NCBI GenBank assembly: GCA_964355015.1 | Contig: CAYHCE010000017.1 | Location: 1-64,000, forward strand | Length of the DNA: 64,000 bases | DNA from: CAYHCE01 sp964355015 | GTDB lineage: Bacteria > Cyanobacteriota > Cyanobacteriia > PCC-6307 > Cyanobiaceae | Reading direction: 5' to 3' | In this document: positions 8,450 to 17,635 of the stretch, one piece after another | Layout of the letters: each line of letters begins with the position of its first letter | Numbering within the stretch: the stretch's first letter is position 1 | Program-made: the position numbers and the translations under genes | Notes under the pieces: generated by a model | Databases searched by the model: none | The model's input: the letters and a program-made list of their open reading frames with translations, nothing else | What the model was told of the DNA's origin: nothing

Positions 8450-9484
8450 ATGACCACCCTGCTGGCCGGCGACATCGGCGGCACCAAGACCCTGCTGGCC
8501 ACCTACCGGGTCGAGGGCGCCCGGCTGGTGCAGGAGCGTTGCAGCCGCTACTCCTCCGCCGAATGGCACGACTTCGCGGCCCTCGTGGCGCACTTCCTCG
8601 ACGGCGGCGAATCGCTGGCCCCCCGGCCCTGCCGTGCCTGTTTCGCCATCGCCGGACCGGTGCAGGCGGGCCGGGTCCGGTTGACGAACCTGCCCTGGGA
8701 GATCGAGCAGACCGCTCTGGCCGCCTCCTGCGGCCTGGCCCGGGTGGAGCTGGTCAACGACTTCGCCGTGCTGATCTACGGGCTGCCCCATCTGGGGGCC
8801 CATCAGCAGGAAGCCGTGCGGGAAGGGCTCGATCAGTGCGGACCCCTGGCGATCCTGGGGGCCGGCACCGGCCTGGGGGTGGCGATCGGTGTGCCGGGGC
8901 CCGACGGCCGCCTGATCGCCCTGGCCAGCGAGGCCGCCCATGGAGAGTTCGCGCCGCGCCATGAGCAGGAATGGCGGCTGAAGCAATGGCTGCTCGCCGA
9001 TCTGGAGCTGGAGCGGGTCTCGATCGAACGGGTCGTGAGCGGAACCGGCCTGGGCCATGTGGCCCGCTGGTTGCTGCGTGACCATGATCCTGATGGCTCC
9101 CACCCCCTGGGCGAGCCGGCCCGCCGCTGGGCCGAGGCGGAGCGCGATGGTCTGGCCGACCGCCCGGACCTGCCGGCGCTCGTCTCCCGCTGGGCCGCTG
9201 CCGCCGATCCGCTGGCGACCGCCGCCCTGGAGCTCTGGTTGGGGGCCTACGGCAGCGCGGCCGGCGACGTGGCGCTGCAGAGCCTCTGTCGCGGCGGGCT
9301 CTGGCTGGGGGGGGGCACGGCGGGCAAGCTGCTGCCGCAGCTGCGCTCAGCCGCCTTCCTCGGACCGTTCGGCGCCAAGGGCCGCCTCTCGCCGGTGCTG
9401 GAGGCGATCCCGCTGCGGGCCCTGACCGACCCCGAGGCGGGACTGTTCAGTGCCGCCTGCCGGGCCCGGATGCTGCTCGACTGA
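8450..9484 (+). CDS. glk: Glucokinase (GlcK/Glk family)
   Basis: 344 residues from the ATG at 8450, five bases after thrS. It phosphorylates glucose with ATP to glucose 6-phosphate. The N-terminal phosphate-1 motif is LLAGDIGGTKTLLATY, followed by ACFAIAGPVQAGRVRLTNLPW and a sugar-binding VELVNDFAVLIYG. The adenosine/phosphate-2 region is AILGAGTGLGVAIGVPG, then EAAHGEFAPRHEQEW. Length and order fit the Glk family of proteobacteria and cyanobacteria rather than ROK kinases. A second, ROK-type sugar kinase lies 7 kb away at 16691-17629. It is probably co-transcribed with thrS and thrB, given the short gaps. Confidence 0.92.
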   Translation: MTTLLAGDIGGTKTLLATYRVEGARLVQERCSRYSSAEWHDFAALVAHFLDGGESLAPRPCRACFAIAGPVQAGRVRLTNLPWEIEQTALAASCGLARVELVNDFAVLIYGLPHLGAHQQEAVREGLDQCGPLAILGAGTGLGVAIGVPGPDGRLIALASEAAHGEFAPRHEQEWRLKQWLLADLELERVSIERVVSGTGLGHVARWLLRDHDPDGSHPLGEPARRWAEAERDGLADRPDLPALVSRWAAAADPLATAALELWLGAYGSAAGDVALQSLCRGGLWLGGGTAGKLLPQLRSAAFLGPFGAKGRLSPVLEAIPLRALTDPEAGLFSAACRARMLLD

Positions 9485-9530
9485 ACCCGGTCCAGGTGGG
9501 TGGGACACTGGCCCGAGCAGAACGGACGTG

Positions 9531-10481
9531 ATGGTGAGGCCCCGCATCGGGCAGGGCGTGATGGTGGACGTCCCTGCGACCACTGCCAACCTGGGCCCTG
9601 GGTTCGATTGTCTCGGGGCGGCCCTGGAGCTCAACAACAGCTTCGAGCTGCGTTGCATCGAGGGCGATGGGGAGCGCTTCGATCTGTTGATCGAGGGCAG
9701 CGAGGGAGCCCACCTGCGCGGCGGCCCCGACAACCTCGTCTACCGCTCCGCCCAGCGGGTGTGGAAGGAGGCGGGCGAGCAGCCCGTGGCCCTGGAGGCG
9801 CGGGTGAGGCTGGCCGTACCGCCGGCTCGCGGCCTGGGCAGCAGCGCCACGGCGATCGTGGCGGGCCTGATCGGTGCCAATGCGCTTGTGGGGGAGCCGC
9901 TCAGCAAGGAGAAGCTGCTGGAGCTGGCCATCGATATCGAGGGCCATCCCGACAACGTCGTGCCCTCCCTGCTGGGTGGACTGTGCATGACCGCCAAGGC
10001 GGCCTCCCACCGCTGGCGGGTGGTGCGCTGCGAGTGGAACGAGGCGGTGAAGGCGGTGGTGGCGATCCCGGCCATCCGCCTCTCCACCAGCGAGGCGCGG
10101 CGGGTGATGCCGAAGCTGATCCCGATTCCCGATGCCGTGGTGAACCTGGGCTCGCTCACCCTGCTGCTGCAGGGTCTGCGCACCGGCAATGGTGATCTGA
10201 TCGCCGACGGCATGCACGACCGGCTGCACGAGCCCTACCGCTGGGGCCTGATCCAGGGTGGAAGACAGGTGCGGGAGGCGGCTCTCCAGGCCGGCGCCTG
10301 GGGTTGCGTGATCAGCGGCGCCGGTCCGAGCCTGCTGGCCCTGGTCAGTGCCGACCGGGCCGGCGCCGTGAGCCGGGCGATGGTGCAGGCCTGGGAGCGG
10401 GAGGGCGTGGCCTCGCGGGCGGAGGTTCTCGACGTGCAGTTGGCCGGCAGCCGCTGGCAGGCGCTGCCGGATCGGCCCTGA
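9531..10481 (+). CDS. thrB: Homoserine kinase
   Basis: A 316-residue GHMP-family kinase making O-phosphohomoserine in threonine synthesis. The start is the ATG at 9531 (MVRPRIGQGVMVDVPATTAN). Motif 1 is PATTANLGPGFDCLGAALEL. The ATP-binding motif 2 is PPARGLGSSATAIVAGL at about residues 94-110. The C-terminal motif 3 is CVISGAGPSLLALVS. The position right behind glk and thrS suggests a plus-strand unit, with thrS and thrB making an aminoacyl-tRNA and amino-acid pair for the same residue. Confidence 0.96.
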   Translation: MVRPRIGQGVMVDVPATTANLGPGFDCLGAALELNNSFELRCIEGDGERFDLLIEGSEGAHLRGGPDNLVYRSAQRVWKEAGEQPVALEARVRLAVPPARGLGSSATAIVAGLIGANALVGEPLSKEKLLELAIDIEGHPDNVVPSLLGGLCMTAKAASHRWRVVRCEWNEAVKAVVAIPAIRLSTSEARRVMPKLIPIPDAVVNLGSLTLLLQGLRTGNGDLIADGMHDRLHEPYRWGLIQGGRQVREAALQAGAWGCVISGAGPSLLALVSADRAGAVSRAMVQAWEREGVASRAEVLDVQLAGSRWQALPDRP

Positions 10482-10517
10482 GTAGAACTACTCAGCTGAT
10501 ACATTTTGTGCGCTGAG

Positions 10518-10532
10518 GCCGGGAGTCCCGGC
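10518..10532. terminator. Short GC hairpin between thrB and ndhD
   Basis: A perfect 6-bp stem (GCCGGG with CCCGGC) closes on AGT, 36 bases after the thrB stop and 26 bases before ndhD. An overlapping looser inverted repeat CTCAGC/GCTGAG lies just upstream. There is no T run, so it may be an attenuator-like or leader structure rather than a terminator. Confidence 0.25.
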
Positions 10533-10558
10533 TACAACCGATCCTTCCGCAGGCCGCA

Positions 10559-12133
10559 ATGGACGCCAATCTGCCCCTCACGGCCGCGTTCACGCTTCCT
10601 GCGTCCTTTCCCTGGCTGAGCCTGATCGCCCTGCTGCCGGCGGCCGGCGCCCTGCTGATGCCGCTGCTGCCTGGAGACGGCACCGATCCCCGCGCCCCCC
10701 GCAGCATCGCCCTCGTGGTGCTGCTGGCCGACCTGCTGCTGATGCTGTGGGTGTTCAGCCAGCGGTTCGACGGAGGTCTCAGCGGCCTGCAGCTGGTGGA
10801 GCGCCTGCCCTGGGTGCCGTTCCTGGGGCTGGAATGGTCCCTGGGGGCCGATGGCCTCTCGGCGCCGCTGGTGGTGCTCAGTGGCCTGGTCACCCTGCTG
10901 GCGGTGGCGGCCAGCTGGAACGTGAACCGCAAGACGCAACTCTACTTCGGCCTGCTGCTGGTGCAGGCCTCGGCCCAGTCGCTGGTGTTCCTCTCCCAGG
11001 ATTTTCTGCTGTTCTTCCTGGCCTGGGAACTGGAACTGGTGCCGGTGTATCTGCTGATCGCCATCTGGGGCGGCACCCAGCGCCAGTACGCCGCCACCAA
11101 GTTCATCCTCTACACCGCCACCGCCTCGCTGCTGATCCTGATCAGTGGCCTGGCTCTGGCCCTCGGTGGCGAAGGCTTCACCCTCAATCTGCAGGAGCTG
11201 AGCCAGCGTTCCTACGGCGGCAGCTTCGGCCTGCTCTGCTATCTGGGCTTCCTGATCGGCTTCGGCGTGAAGCTGCCGATGTTCCCCCTGCACACCTGGC
11301 TGCCCGATGCCCACGGCGAGGCCAACGCGCCGGTGTCGATGCTGCTGGCGGGCGTGCTGCTCAAGATGGGCGGCTATGCCTTGCTGCGCTTCAACGTTCA
11401 GATGTTGCCGGAGGCCCATCTGCAGCTGGCGCCGGCCCTGGTGGTGCTGGGCATCGTCAACATCATCTACGGGGCCTTGAATGCCTTTGCCCAGGACAAC
11501 GTCAAGCGCCGGATCGCCTGCAGCTCCGTGAGTCACATGGGCTTCGTGCTGCTGGGCATCGGCGCCATCGATGCGCTCGGCATGAGCGGGGCGATGCTGC
11601 AGATGATCAGCCACGGCCTGATCGCCGCCTCGATGTTCTTCGTCACCGGGGTGTTCTACGAACGCACCAAGACCCTCTCGATTCCCAACATGGGCGGCCT
11701 GGCCAAGGTGCTGCCGATCACCTTCGCCTTCTTCCTGGCCAGCTCGCTCGCTTCGCTGGCCCTGCCGGGCATGAGCGGTTTCGTCAGCGAGATCACGGTC
11801 TTCCTGGGCATCACCGCCAACGAAGGCTTCACCACCGGCTTCCGTGTGATCACCGTTGTCCTGGCCGCCATCGGCCTCGTGCTGACGCCCGTCTATCTGC
11901 TCTCGCTCTGCCGGCGGGTGTTCTTCGGTCCCCGTATCCCGGCCCTGGCCGTGGTGGGTGACATGAAGCCCAGGGAACTGGTGATCGGCCTCTGCCTGCT
12001 GGTGCCCACACTGGCGATCGGCTTCTGGCCCCGCCTGGCGATCGATTTCTACGGCGCCACCACCACGGCGCTCGCCCAGCAGCTGGCCAGCCACACTGCG
12101 CTGGCGTTCGGTCGGCTTCCCGCTCTCGGCTGA
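10559..12133 (+). CDS. ndhD: NAD(P)H dehydrogenase (NDH-1) subunit 4
   Basis: A 524-residue polytopic membrane protein, a proton-pumping antiporter-like subunit of thylakoid NDH-1, used in respiration and cyclic electron flow. Conserved marks are FLAWELELVPVYLLIAIWGG (helix 5 Glu), then FGVKLPMFPLHTWLPDAHGE (helix 7 Lys and the following loop), then KMGGYALLRFN and SSVSHMGFVLLGIGA. About 14 hydrophobic helices can be followed. Sequence and length fit the NdhD1-type subunit of the respiratory/cyclic complex better than the CO2-uptake forms, but the subtype is an inference. The start is the ATG at 10559. It stands alone, far from the ndhF-like partner genes. Confidence 0.93.
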   Translation: MDANLPLTAAFTLPASFPWLSLIALLPAAGALLMPLLPGDGTDPRAPRSIALVVLLADLLLMLWVFSQRFDGGLSGLQLVERLPWVPFLGLEWSLGADGLSAPLVVLSGLVTLLAVAASWNVNRKTQLYFGLLLVQASAQSLVFLSQDFLLFFLAWELELVPVYLLIAIWGGTQRQYAATKFILYTATASLLILISGLALALGGEGFTLNLQELSQRSYGGSFGLLCYLGFLIGFGVKLPMFPLHTWLPDAHGEANAPVSMLLAGVLLKMGGYALLRFNVQMLPEAHLQLAPALVVLGIVNIIYGALNAFAQDNVKRRIACSSVSHMGFVLLGIGAIDALGMSGAMLQMISHGLIAASMFFVTGVFYERTKTLSIPNMGGLAKVLPITFAFFLASSLASLALPGMSGFVSEITVFLGITANEGFTTGFRVITVVLAAIGLVLTPVYLLSLCRRVFFGPRIPALAVVGDMKPRELVIGLCLLVPTLAIGFWPRLAIDFYGATTTALAQQLASHTALAFGRLPALG

Positions 12134-12189
12134 ACCGCGGCCTCCGCTTCGATCGGCTGGAATGGGACCACACCCCGCTGGTCCTGTCC

Positions 12190-14433
12190 ATGAGCGCCCC
12201 AGTCAGCGTCGTCTCCGCCAGCACCGCCAGCCTCGCTCCTCCCGGTCCGGGGCCGCTGCTGGCGGGAGAAGGCCTGCCGGAATTCCCGGCCATCGGCCCC
12301 GAGCAGGTGCGCTGCCAGATTCCCCTGCTGCTCGAGGAGCTCAACGGCGGCCTCACCGGGCTGGAGCAGCAGCTCGAGGCCGCCCTGGCCGGCTCCGACC
12401 CCCTGCGCTGGGAGCAGGTGATGGACCCACTGCAGCGGCTGGGGGAACGGCTGCACTGGAGCTGGGGGGTGGTGAGCCATCTCAACGGCGTCTGCAACAG
12501 CCCCGAGCTGCGGGAGGCCCACCAGAGCCAGCAGGCGGCCGTGGTGGCCTTCGGCAACCGGGCCGGCCAGAGCCGCAGCCTCTACCGGGCCCTCGAGCGC
12601 CTGCGGCAGCAGCACACCACCGCCGCCCCCGGCAGCACTCTGCGGCTCGATGCCGCCCAGGAGCGCATCCTCACCGCCGAGCTGCGTGACATGCAGCTTC
12701 GCGGCGTGGCCCTCGAGGGCACGACCCAGACGGACTTCAACACCGCCAGCCAGGAACTGGCCGAACTCTCCACCCGCTTCGGCAACCACGTGCTGGATGC
12801 CACCAACGGCTGGACCCTGACCCTTCGCAACCCAGAGGAGGTGGACGGTCTGCCGGCCAGCCTGCGGGAGCTGCTGGCCCAGGCCGCCCGCGCCGGAGGC
12901 CTCACCGCGGCGGACGGCAGCGAGGCCAGCGCCGAGCGGGGCCCCTGGCTGCTGGGCCTGGACATGCCCCGCTACTTTCCCTTCCTGAAGTACAGCCGCC
13001 GCCGCGATCTGCGCGAGCGGGCCTACAAGGCTCACGTCAGCCGGGCCTCGGGCGGTGAGCACGACAACGCACCCCTGATCGAGCGCATCCTCACCCTGAA
13101 ACGGGAGCAGGCCCGGCGGCTGGGTTACGCCAGCTGGGCCGAGGTCAGCCTGGCCACGAAGATGGCCGACTCCGTGGCGGCGGTGGAGCGGCTGCTCGAG
13201 GATCTGCGCCAGGCCGCCTATCCGGCAGCCGAGCGGGAGCTGCAGGCCCTGCGCGACTGCGCCGCCCGCCATGGGGCGGAGGAGGCCGCCGATCTGCGCC
13301 CCTGGGACGTGAGCTTCTGGGCTGAGGTTCTGCGCCGGGAGAGCTTCGATCTCGACAGCGAGGCGCTGCGCCCCTGGTTTCCCCTGCCCCGCGTGCTCGA
13401 TGGCCTGTTCGCCCTCTGTGGCCGCCTGTTCGGCATCCGCATCGAGGCCGCCGACGGCCAGGCGCCGATCTGGCATCCGGACGTGCGCTTCTTCCGGGTG
13501 CTCGACGGGGCCAGCGGCGCCCCGATCGCCGCCTTCTACCTCGACCCCTACAGCCGTCCGGGCAGCAAGCGCGGCGGGGCCTGGATGGACGACTGCCTCG
13601 GCCGTTCGATCGACGCCCATGGCCGTCCCGTGCTGCCGGTGGCCTACCTCGTCTGCAACCAGAGCCCGCCGGTCGGCGACACCCCCAGCCTGATGACCTT
13701 CGAGGAGGTGGAGACCCTCTTCCACGAGTTCGGCCATGGCCTCCAGCACATGCTCACCACGGTGGAGCGGCCCCAGGCGGCCGGCATCAACCACGTGGAG
13801 TGGGATGCGGTGGAGTTGCCGAGCCAGTTCATGGAGAACTGGTGCTACGACCGTGCCACCCTGCTGGGCATGGCCCATCACTGGCAGAGCGGCGTGCCGC
13901 TGCCGGAGGCCGAGTTCCGCAAGCTGCTGGCGGCCCGCACCTTCATGGGCGGCAGCGCCACCCTGCGCCAGGTGCACTTCGCCCTGGTGGATCTGCGGCT
14001 GCACAGCCAGTGGGAATCGGGCGCCGGCCTGAGCCCCGAACAGCTGCGGCGGCAGATCGCCGCCACCACCACGGTCCTGCCGCCGATCCCGGAGGACGCC
14101 TTCCTCTGCGCCTTCGGCCATATCTTCGCCGGCGGCTACGCGGCTGGGTACTACTCCTACAAATGGGCCCAGGTGCTCAGCGCCGACGCCTTCAGCGCCT
14201 TTGAGGAGGTGGGACTGGAGGACGAGGAGCAGGTGCGGCTCACCGGTCGCCGCTTCCGCGACACCGTGCTCGCTCTCGGCGGCAGCCGCAGTCCGGCCGA
14301 GGTGTTCGAGGCCTTCCGGGGCCGACAGCCCTCGCCGGAGGCGCTGATCCGCCACTCCGGCCTGGAGCCGCTGGCAGGGGTCAGGGCCGCAGCAGCTCCC
14401 GCTGCAGGATCGTCAGGGAGCGGGGCTCGCTGA
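12190..14433 (+). CDS. prlC: M3 family oligopeptidase (oligopeptidase A type)
   Basis: A 747-residue zinc metallopeptidase that degrades short peptides in the cytoplasm. The zinc motif HEFGH is at residues 512-516 (TLFHEFGHGLQHML). The third zinc ligand Glu follows in VEWDAVELPSQFMENW. Earlier family segments include LIERILTLKREQARRLGY and the SRPGSKRGGAWMDD loop. The length is slightly above the usual 680-700. The N-terminal 30 residues (Ser/Ala/Pro-rich) look non-conserved, so the true start could be a little later. The 3' end overlaps the convergent lipase-like gene by 53 bases. Confidence 0.93.
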   Translation: MSAPVSVVSASTASLAPPGPGPLLAGEGLPEFPAIGPEQVRCQIPLLLEELNGGLTGLEQQLEAALAGSDPLRWEQVMDPLQRLGERLHWSWGVVSHLNGVCNSPELREAHQSQQAAVVAFGNRAGQSRSLYRALERLRQQHTTAAPGSTLRLDAAQERILTAELRDMQLRGVALEGTTQTDFNTASQELAELSTRFGNHVLDATNGWTLTLRNPEEVDGLPASLRELLAQAARAGGLTAADGSEASAERGPWLLGLDMPRYFPFLKYSRRRDLRERAYKAHVSRASGGEHDNAPLIERILTLKREQARRLGYASWAEVSLATKMADSVAAVERLLEDLRQAAYPAAERELQALRDCAARHGAEEAADLRPWDVSFWAEVLRRESFDLDSEALRPWFPLPRVLDGLFALCGRLFGIRIEAADGQAPIWHPDVRFFRVLDGASGAPIAAFYLDPYSRPGSKRGGAWMDDCLGRSIDAHGRPVLPVAYLVCNQSPPVGDTPSLMTFEEVETLFHEFGHGLQHMLTTVERPQAAGINHVEWDAVELPSQFMENWCYDRATLLGMAHHWQSGVPLPEAEFRKLLAARTFMGGSATLRQVHFALVDLRLHSQWESGAGLSPEQLRRQIAATTTVLPPIPEDAFLCAFGHIFAGGYAAGYYSYKWAQVLSADAFSAFEEVGLEDEEQVRLTGRRFRDTVLALGGSRSPAEVFEAFRGRQPSPEALIRHSGLEPLAGVRAAAAPAAGSSGSGAR

Positions 14434-14995
14434 ACACGTTCTGGTGCTGCCAGACCGGCAGGGGCCGGCAGGGGCCCAGCGGCAGCACCGCCTTCCAGCC
14501 CGGCACAACCACCTGGTCGGTGGGGCAGTAGTAGCTGTGGCAGTCCACCGTCTCCAGGGTGCTCAGGTCGCCGTTCAGGCGCCGGAGCAGAGGGCTGCCC
14601 AGTTTGAGGTCGGCGATGCCGCCCAGCAGCCAGCCGGGCCAGGGCTGGGCCGTGATCGTGCCCCGCTGCGGACTGGCCACGCTGATGAAGCGCCGGGTGC
14701 GCCGGTGCCCCCCCAGCAGCTGGATCCAGCAGCGAGCGATCACACCGCCCATCGAGAACCCCAGCAGATCGATCGCCTGATCGGGCCCGAAGGCGGCCTC
14801 GATCGCCTCCCCCAGCCGTTCGGCCAGGGGCAGCATCCGCGTGGCGCCGAGCCGGTGGGGCAGATGGGGGATCAGCAGGGGATCGCGGGCTCCCGCCAGG
14901 GTCTGGCGCAGCCGGTTGAACAGGCGGGGGCTGTCCCACAACCCATGCACCAGCACCAGCGGCGGGTAGGTGACCGTGGTCGTCAGCATGGTCAT
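14381..14995 (-). CDS. Lipase-like alpha/beta hydrolase
   Basis: A 204-residue alpha/beta hydrolase from the ATG at 14993-14995. The N-terminal strand and oxyanion region is PPLVLVHGLWDSPRLFNRL. The nucleophile elbow is DLLGFSMGGVIARCW (G-F-S-M-G-G), close to the triacylglycerol lipase/EstA type. A DxxD-like element and the final His region (VWQHQNVFSEPRSL) are present. Substrate is unknown. The start overlaps the folB stop (ATGA), and it is last in the minus-strand run that begins with the TamB-like gene. It runs 53 bases into the 3' end of the convergent oligopeptidase gene. Confidence 0.82.
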   Translation of the reverse strand: MTMLTTTVTYPPLVLVHGLWDSPRLFNRLRQTLAGARDPLLIPHLPHRLGATRMLPLAERLGEAIEAAFGPDQAIDLLGFSMGGVIARCWIQLLGGHRRTRRFISVASPQRGTITAQPWPGWLLGGIADLKLGSPLLRRLNGDLSTLETVDCHSYYCPTDQVVVPGWKAVLPLGPCRPLPVWQHQNVFSEPRSLTILQRELLRP

Positions 14996-15375
14996 CGCGG
15001 TTCCGCCGCGGGGCCGCGATGGCGCCAGCGTTCGACGCTCACCCTGCCGCCGAAGCCCGGCAGCGGCGCCGCGCACTTGGTGAGCTCGATCCGCTGCGGC
15101 ACGGGCCCGTAGAGCTGCTCGAGCCGGTCCATCAGCCGTTCGGCGTAGTGCTCGAGCGTGAGGCAGCGCAGCTCGCGGGAGAGGGCCTGCAGGGCGGTGA
15201 TGGCGCAGCCGTAGTCGAGGCTCAGGCCCAGGTCGTCGCTGCGGCCGGCGGGGCCGAGGTCGTGCCAGAGGCTGAGGTCGAGCTCGAACCACTGGCCCAG
15301 CTGCCGCTCCCGCTCCAGCACGCCCACATGGGCCCAGAGCCGCAGCCCCCTGACATGGATCGCATCCCCGCTCAC
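14992..15375 (-). CDS. folB: Dihydroneopterin aldolase
   Basis: A 127-residue protein from the GTG at 15373-15375. It cleaves dihydroneopterin to 6-hydroxymethyl-dihydropterin and glycolaldehyde in folate synthesis. Family marks are IHVRGLRLWAHVGVLERERQ at the start, the LSLDYGCAITALQALSRE segment and the catalytic-loop TLEHYAERLMDRL. The end VPQRIELTKCAAPLPGFGG matches the beta-strand with the conserved K. Length is typical. The GTG overlaps the stop of proA (GTGA) and its own stop overlaps the lipase-like start (ATGA), so it is translationally coupled on both sides. Confidence 0.92.
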   Translation of the reverse strand: MSGDAIHVRGLRLWAHVGVLERERQLGQWFELDLSLWHDLGPAGRSDDLGLSLDYGCAITALQALSRELRCLTLEHYAERLMDRLEQLYGPVPQRIELTKCAAPLPGFGGRVSVERWRHRGPAAEPR

Positions 15376-16694
15376 AGCGGCAGCGAGCGGTGGCTGAACC
15401 GACGCGTACCCGCGGCATAGTCGGCGGCGATGTGGCCCTCGCCTCGCAGGCGATAGCGATAGGTGACCAGACCTTCCAACCCCACCGGCCCCCGGGGCGG
15501 CAGGGTCTGGGTGCTGATGCCCACTTCGGCGCCGAAGCCGTAGCGGAAGCCGTCGGCGAAGCGGGTGGAGCAGTTGAGGTACACGCCGGCGCTGTCCACG
15601 GCCCGCAGAAAACGCTCCCCCGTGTCGGGATTCGTGCTGCAGAGGGCGTCGGTGTGGCGGGAGCCATAGCGGGCGATGTGCGCCAGGGCCTCCTCCAGGC
15701 TGCCCACCACCTTCACCGCCAGGATCAGGTCGGAGTACTCGGTGCTCCAGTCGGCCTCGCTGGCGGCGCTGGCCACGCCCAGGGCGCACGCTTCCGGATC
15801 GCCGCGCAGCTCGACCCCGGCGGCCCGGAAGGCCGCGATCGCGGCCGGCAGGAAGGCAGGGGCGATCTCCCGGTGCACCAGCAGGGTCTCGATGGCGTTG
15901 CAGGCCGCCGGATACTGAGTCTTGCTGTCGATCGCCACCCGCAGCGCGAGCTCCGCGTCCACCTCCCGGTCCACGACCAGATGGCAGATGCCGTCGGCAT
16001 GGCCCAGCACCGGAATGCGGGTGTTGTCCTGGATGAAGCGCACCAGCTCGTTGGAGCCCCGCGGAATGATCAGGTCCACCAGTCCGTCGAGCCTGAGCAG
16101 GGCCAGGCTCTCCTGGCGGGAGCTGAGCAGGGCCAGGGCCTGTGGGTCCACGGCGCTGCCGGCCAGTCCCTGCTGCAGGGCCGCCAGGATCGCCGCGCAG
16201 CTGTGGCTGGCTTCCCGGCCCCCCTTGAGCAGGGCGCCGTTGCCGGAGCGGATCGCCAGGGAGGCGATCTGCATCACGGCGTCGGGCCGTGCCTCGAAGA
16301 TCACGCCCAGCACGCCGAGCGGCACGGTGACCCGCTCCAGCACCAGCCCCGTGTCGAGTTCGGTGTGGAGCTGGCGGCGTCCGAGCGGATCGGGCAGCCG
16401 GGCCACCTGGCGCACCCCTTCGATCGCCGCCGCCAGCTTGGCCGCGTCGAGCTTGAGCCGTGCCAGCAGGGCCGGAGCCAGCTGCTGCTCCAGTGCCGCC
16501 TCCAGATCGCGGCGGTTCGCCGTCAGGATCGCCTCGGCGTCGGCCGCCAGGGCAGTGGCCATCGCTTCGACGGCCGCCCGGCGTTCGGCATCGCTGCACT
16601 GAGCCAGCGCCATGGCCGCCCGGCGCACGCCGGCGGCCCGCTGCAGCAGCTCCGGGCTGGGATCGGGAAGGGTGGATGCCATGCCGCCCATCAT
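15372..16694 (-). CDS. proA: Glutamate-5-semialdehyde dehydrogenase (gamma-glutamyl phosphate reductase)
   Basis: 440 residues from the ATG at 16692-16694, which overlaps the stop of the ROK kinase gene (ATGA). An internal ATG at 16680 would give 436. It reduces glutamyl 5-phosphate with NADPH in proline synthesis. Landmarks are RVTVPLGVLGVIFEARPDAV, the GNGALLKGGREASHS segment, then LIIPRGSNELVRFI. The catalytic cysteine sits in the PAACNAIETLLVHR stretch. The C-terminal STRFADGFRYGFGAEVGIST is diagnostic. Length is normal. The partner proB is not in the window. Confidence 0.96.
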   Translation of the reverse strand: MMGGMASTLPDPSPELLQRAAGVRRAAMALAQCSDAERRAAVEAMATALAADAEAILTANRRDLEAALEQQLAPALLARLKLDAAKLAAAIEGVRQVARLPDPLGRRQLHTELDTGLVLERVTVPLGVLGVIFEARPDAVMQIASLAIRSGNGALLKGGREASHSCAAILAALQQGLAGSAVDPQALALLSSRQESLALLRLDGLVDLIIPRGSNELVRFIQDNTRIPVLGHADGICHLVVDREVDAELALRVAIDSKTQYPAACNAIETLLVHREIAPAFLPAAIAAFRAAGVELRGDPEACALGVASAASEADWSTEYSDLILAVKVVGSLEEALAHIARYGSRHTDALCSTNPDTGERFLRAVDSAGVYLNCSTRFADGFRYGFGAEVGISTQTLPPRGPVGLEGLVTYRYRLRGEGHIAADYAAGTRRFSHRSLPL

Positions 16695-17629
16695 CCCAGC
16701 CGATCCAGGGCGAGCCGGCAGGCTCCCAGCCGGCCGGCGCCGTTGCCCAGCGTGCAGCGCTGGATCTCCAGGCCTTCCCGGCTCACCGCCAGCACCCGCT
16801 GCTCCACTTCCTGCCACACCGCCGGCAGGAAGTGGTGGCAGGCGCCGCTCAGTCCGCCGCCGATCAGCACCCGTTCCGGCGTGAGCACGTAGAGCAGGGA
16901 ACTGAGCCCGATGCCGAGCCAGCGTCCGTACGCCTGCCACACCGCCAGGGCCTGCGGGTCACCGGCGTCGGCCCGCCGGCAGAGTTCGGCCGGCTCCAGC
17001 GGACTGAGGCGCCCGAGACCGCCGATGCTGCAGAACTGTTCGAGGGATCCCCGATTGCCGCTGCGGCAGGGCGGACCCTCCGGGTCGACGCAGATCAGAC
17101 CCGGCTCGGCCGCGGCTCCGCCGTGGCCGGTGAACAGCGTTCCCCCGAGCAGCACGCCTCCGCCCACCCCCGTTCCCAGGGTGAGCAGCAGCACATCGCG
17201 GCAGCCCCGGGCCCCGCCGGCCCAGGCTTCGCCGAGCAGGGCGCAGTTGGCATCGTTGCCGAGGGTGACCCGCCTGCCCAGCTGGGGTTCGAGCCAGTCG
17301 GCCAGGGGCACGTCCCGCCAGCCCGGCAGGTTGATCGAGAGGCGCGCCACCCGGCCGGCCGCGTCCACCGGTCCGGGCAGACCGATGCCCACCCGCAGGG
17401 CCCGCCGCTGCGGATCGACCGCCTCGATCACCTCCATCAGAGCCAGGCTCACGGCACCGGGCATCGCCGGCCGGGGCGTGGGCCGTTCCCGTTCCGCCAG
17501 GCAGTGGCCCTCGGCATCGAAGCGGCCGGCCTTGATCGCTGTGCCGCCCAGGTCCACGCCGATCACTTCTCCAGAGGGCCCGCCATTCGGCGCGGCTGGG
17601 GAGGGGCCGGTGTCGGTCGGTGGGGTCAT
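16691..17629 (-). CDS. ROK family sugar kinase (glucokinase-like)
   Basis: A 312-residue sugar kinase. The phosphate-binding start is GVDLGGTAIKAGRFDAEG at about residues 24-41. Sugar-contact regions are GIGLPGPVDAAG and TLGNDANCALLGEA. The second phosphate loop is LLTLGTGVGGGVLLGG. The usual ROK zinc site (His after EPG, then C-x-C-G-x-x-G-C-x-E) is not recognisable: the sequence reads AAAEPGLICVDPEG and then PPCRSGNRGSLEQFC. I believe this variant is usual in cyanobacterial ROK kinases. The substrate is probably glucose, but that is inference. It starts 6 bases after the TamB-like gene and overlaps proA. Confidence 0.88.
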   Translation of the reverse strand: MTPPTDTGPSPAAPNGGPSGEVIGVDLGGTAIKAGRFDAEGHCLAERERPTPRPAMPGAVSLALMEVIEAVDPQRRALRVGIGLPGPVDAAGRVARLSINLPGWRDVPLADWLEPQLGRRVTLGNDANCALLGEAWAGGARGCRDVLLLTLGTGVGGGVLLGGTLFTGHGGAAAEPGLICVDPEGPPCRSGNRGSLEQFCSIGGLGRLSPLEPAELCRRADAGDPQALAVWQAYGRWLGIGLSSLLYVLTPERVLIGGGLSGACHHFLPAVWQEVEQRVLAVSREGLEIQRCTLGNGAGRLGACRLALDRLG

Positions 17630-17635
17630 GGCGGA

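Noticed and set aside
9595..9615. A tRNA-like GGGTTCGATTG sequence
   Set aside because: It is the coding sequence of the homoserine kinase motif PGFDCLG; no cloverleaf can be drawn around it. No tRNA was found anywhere by eye.
12049..14355. A 768-codon minus-strand frame opposite the oligopeptidase
   Set aside because: It is low-complexity and His/Gly/Gln-rich, without motifs. The plus-strand HEFGH gene explains the region.
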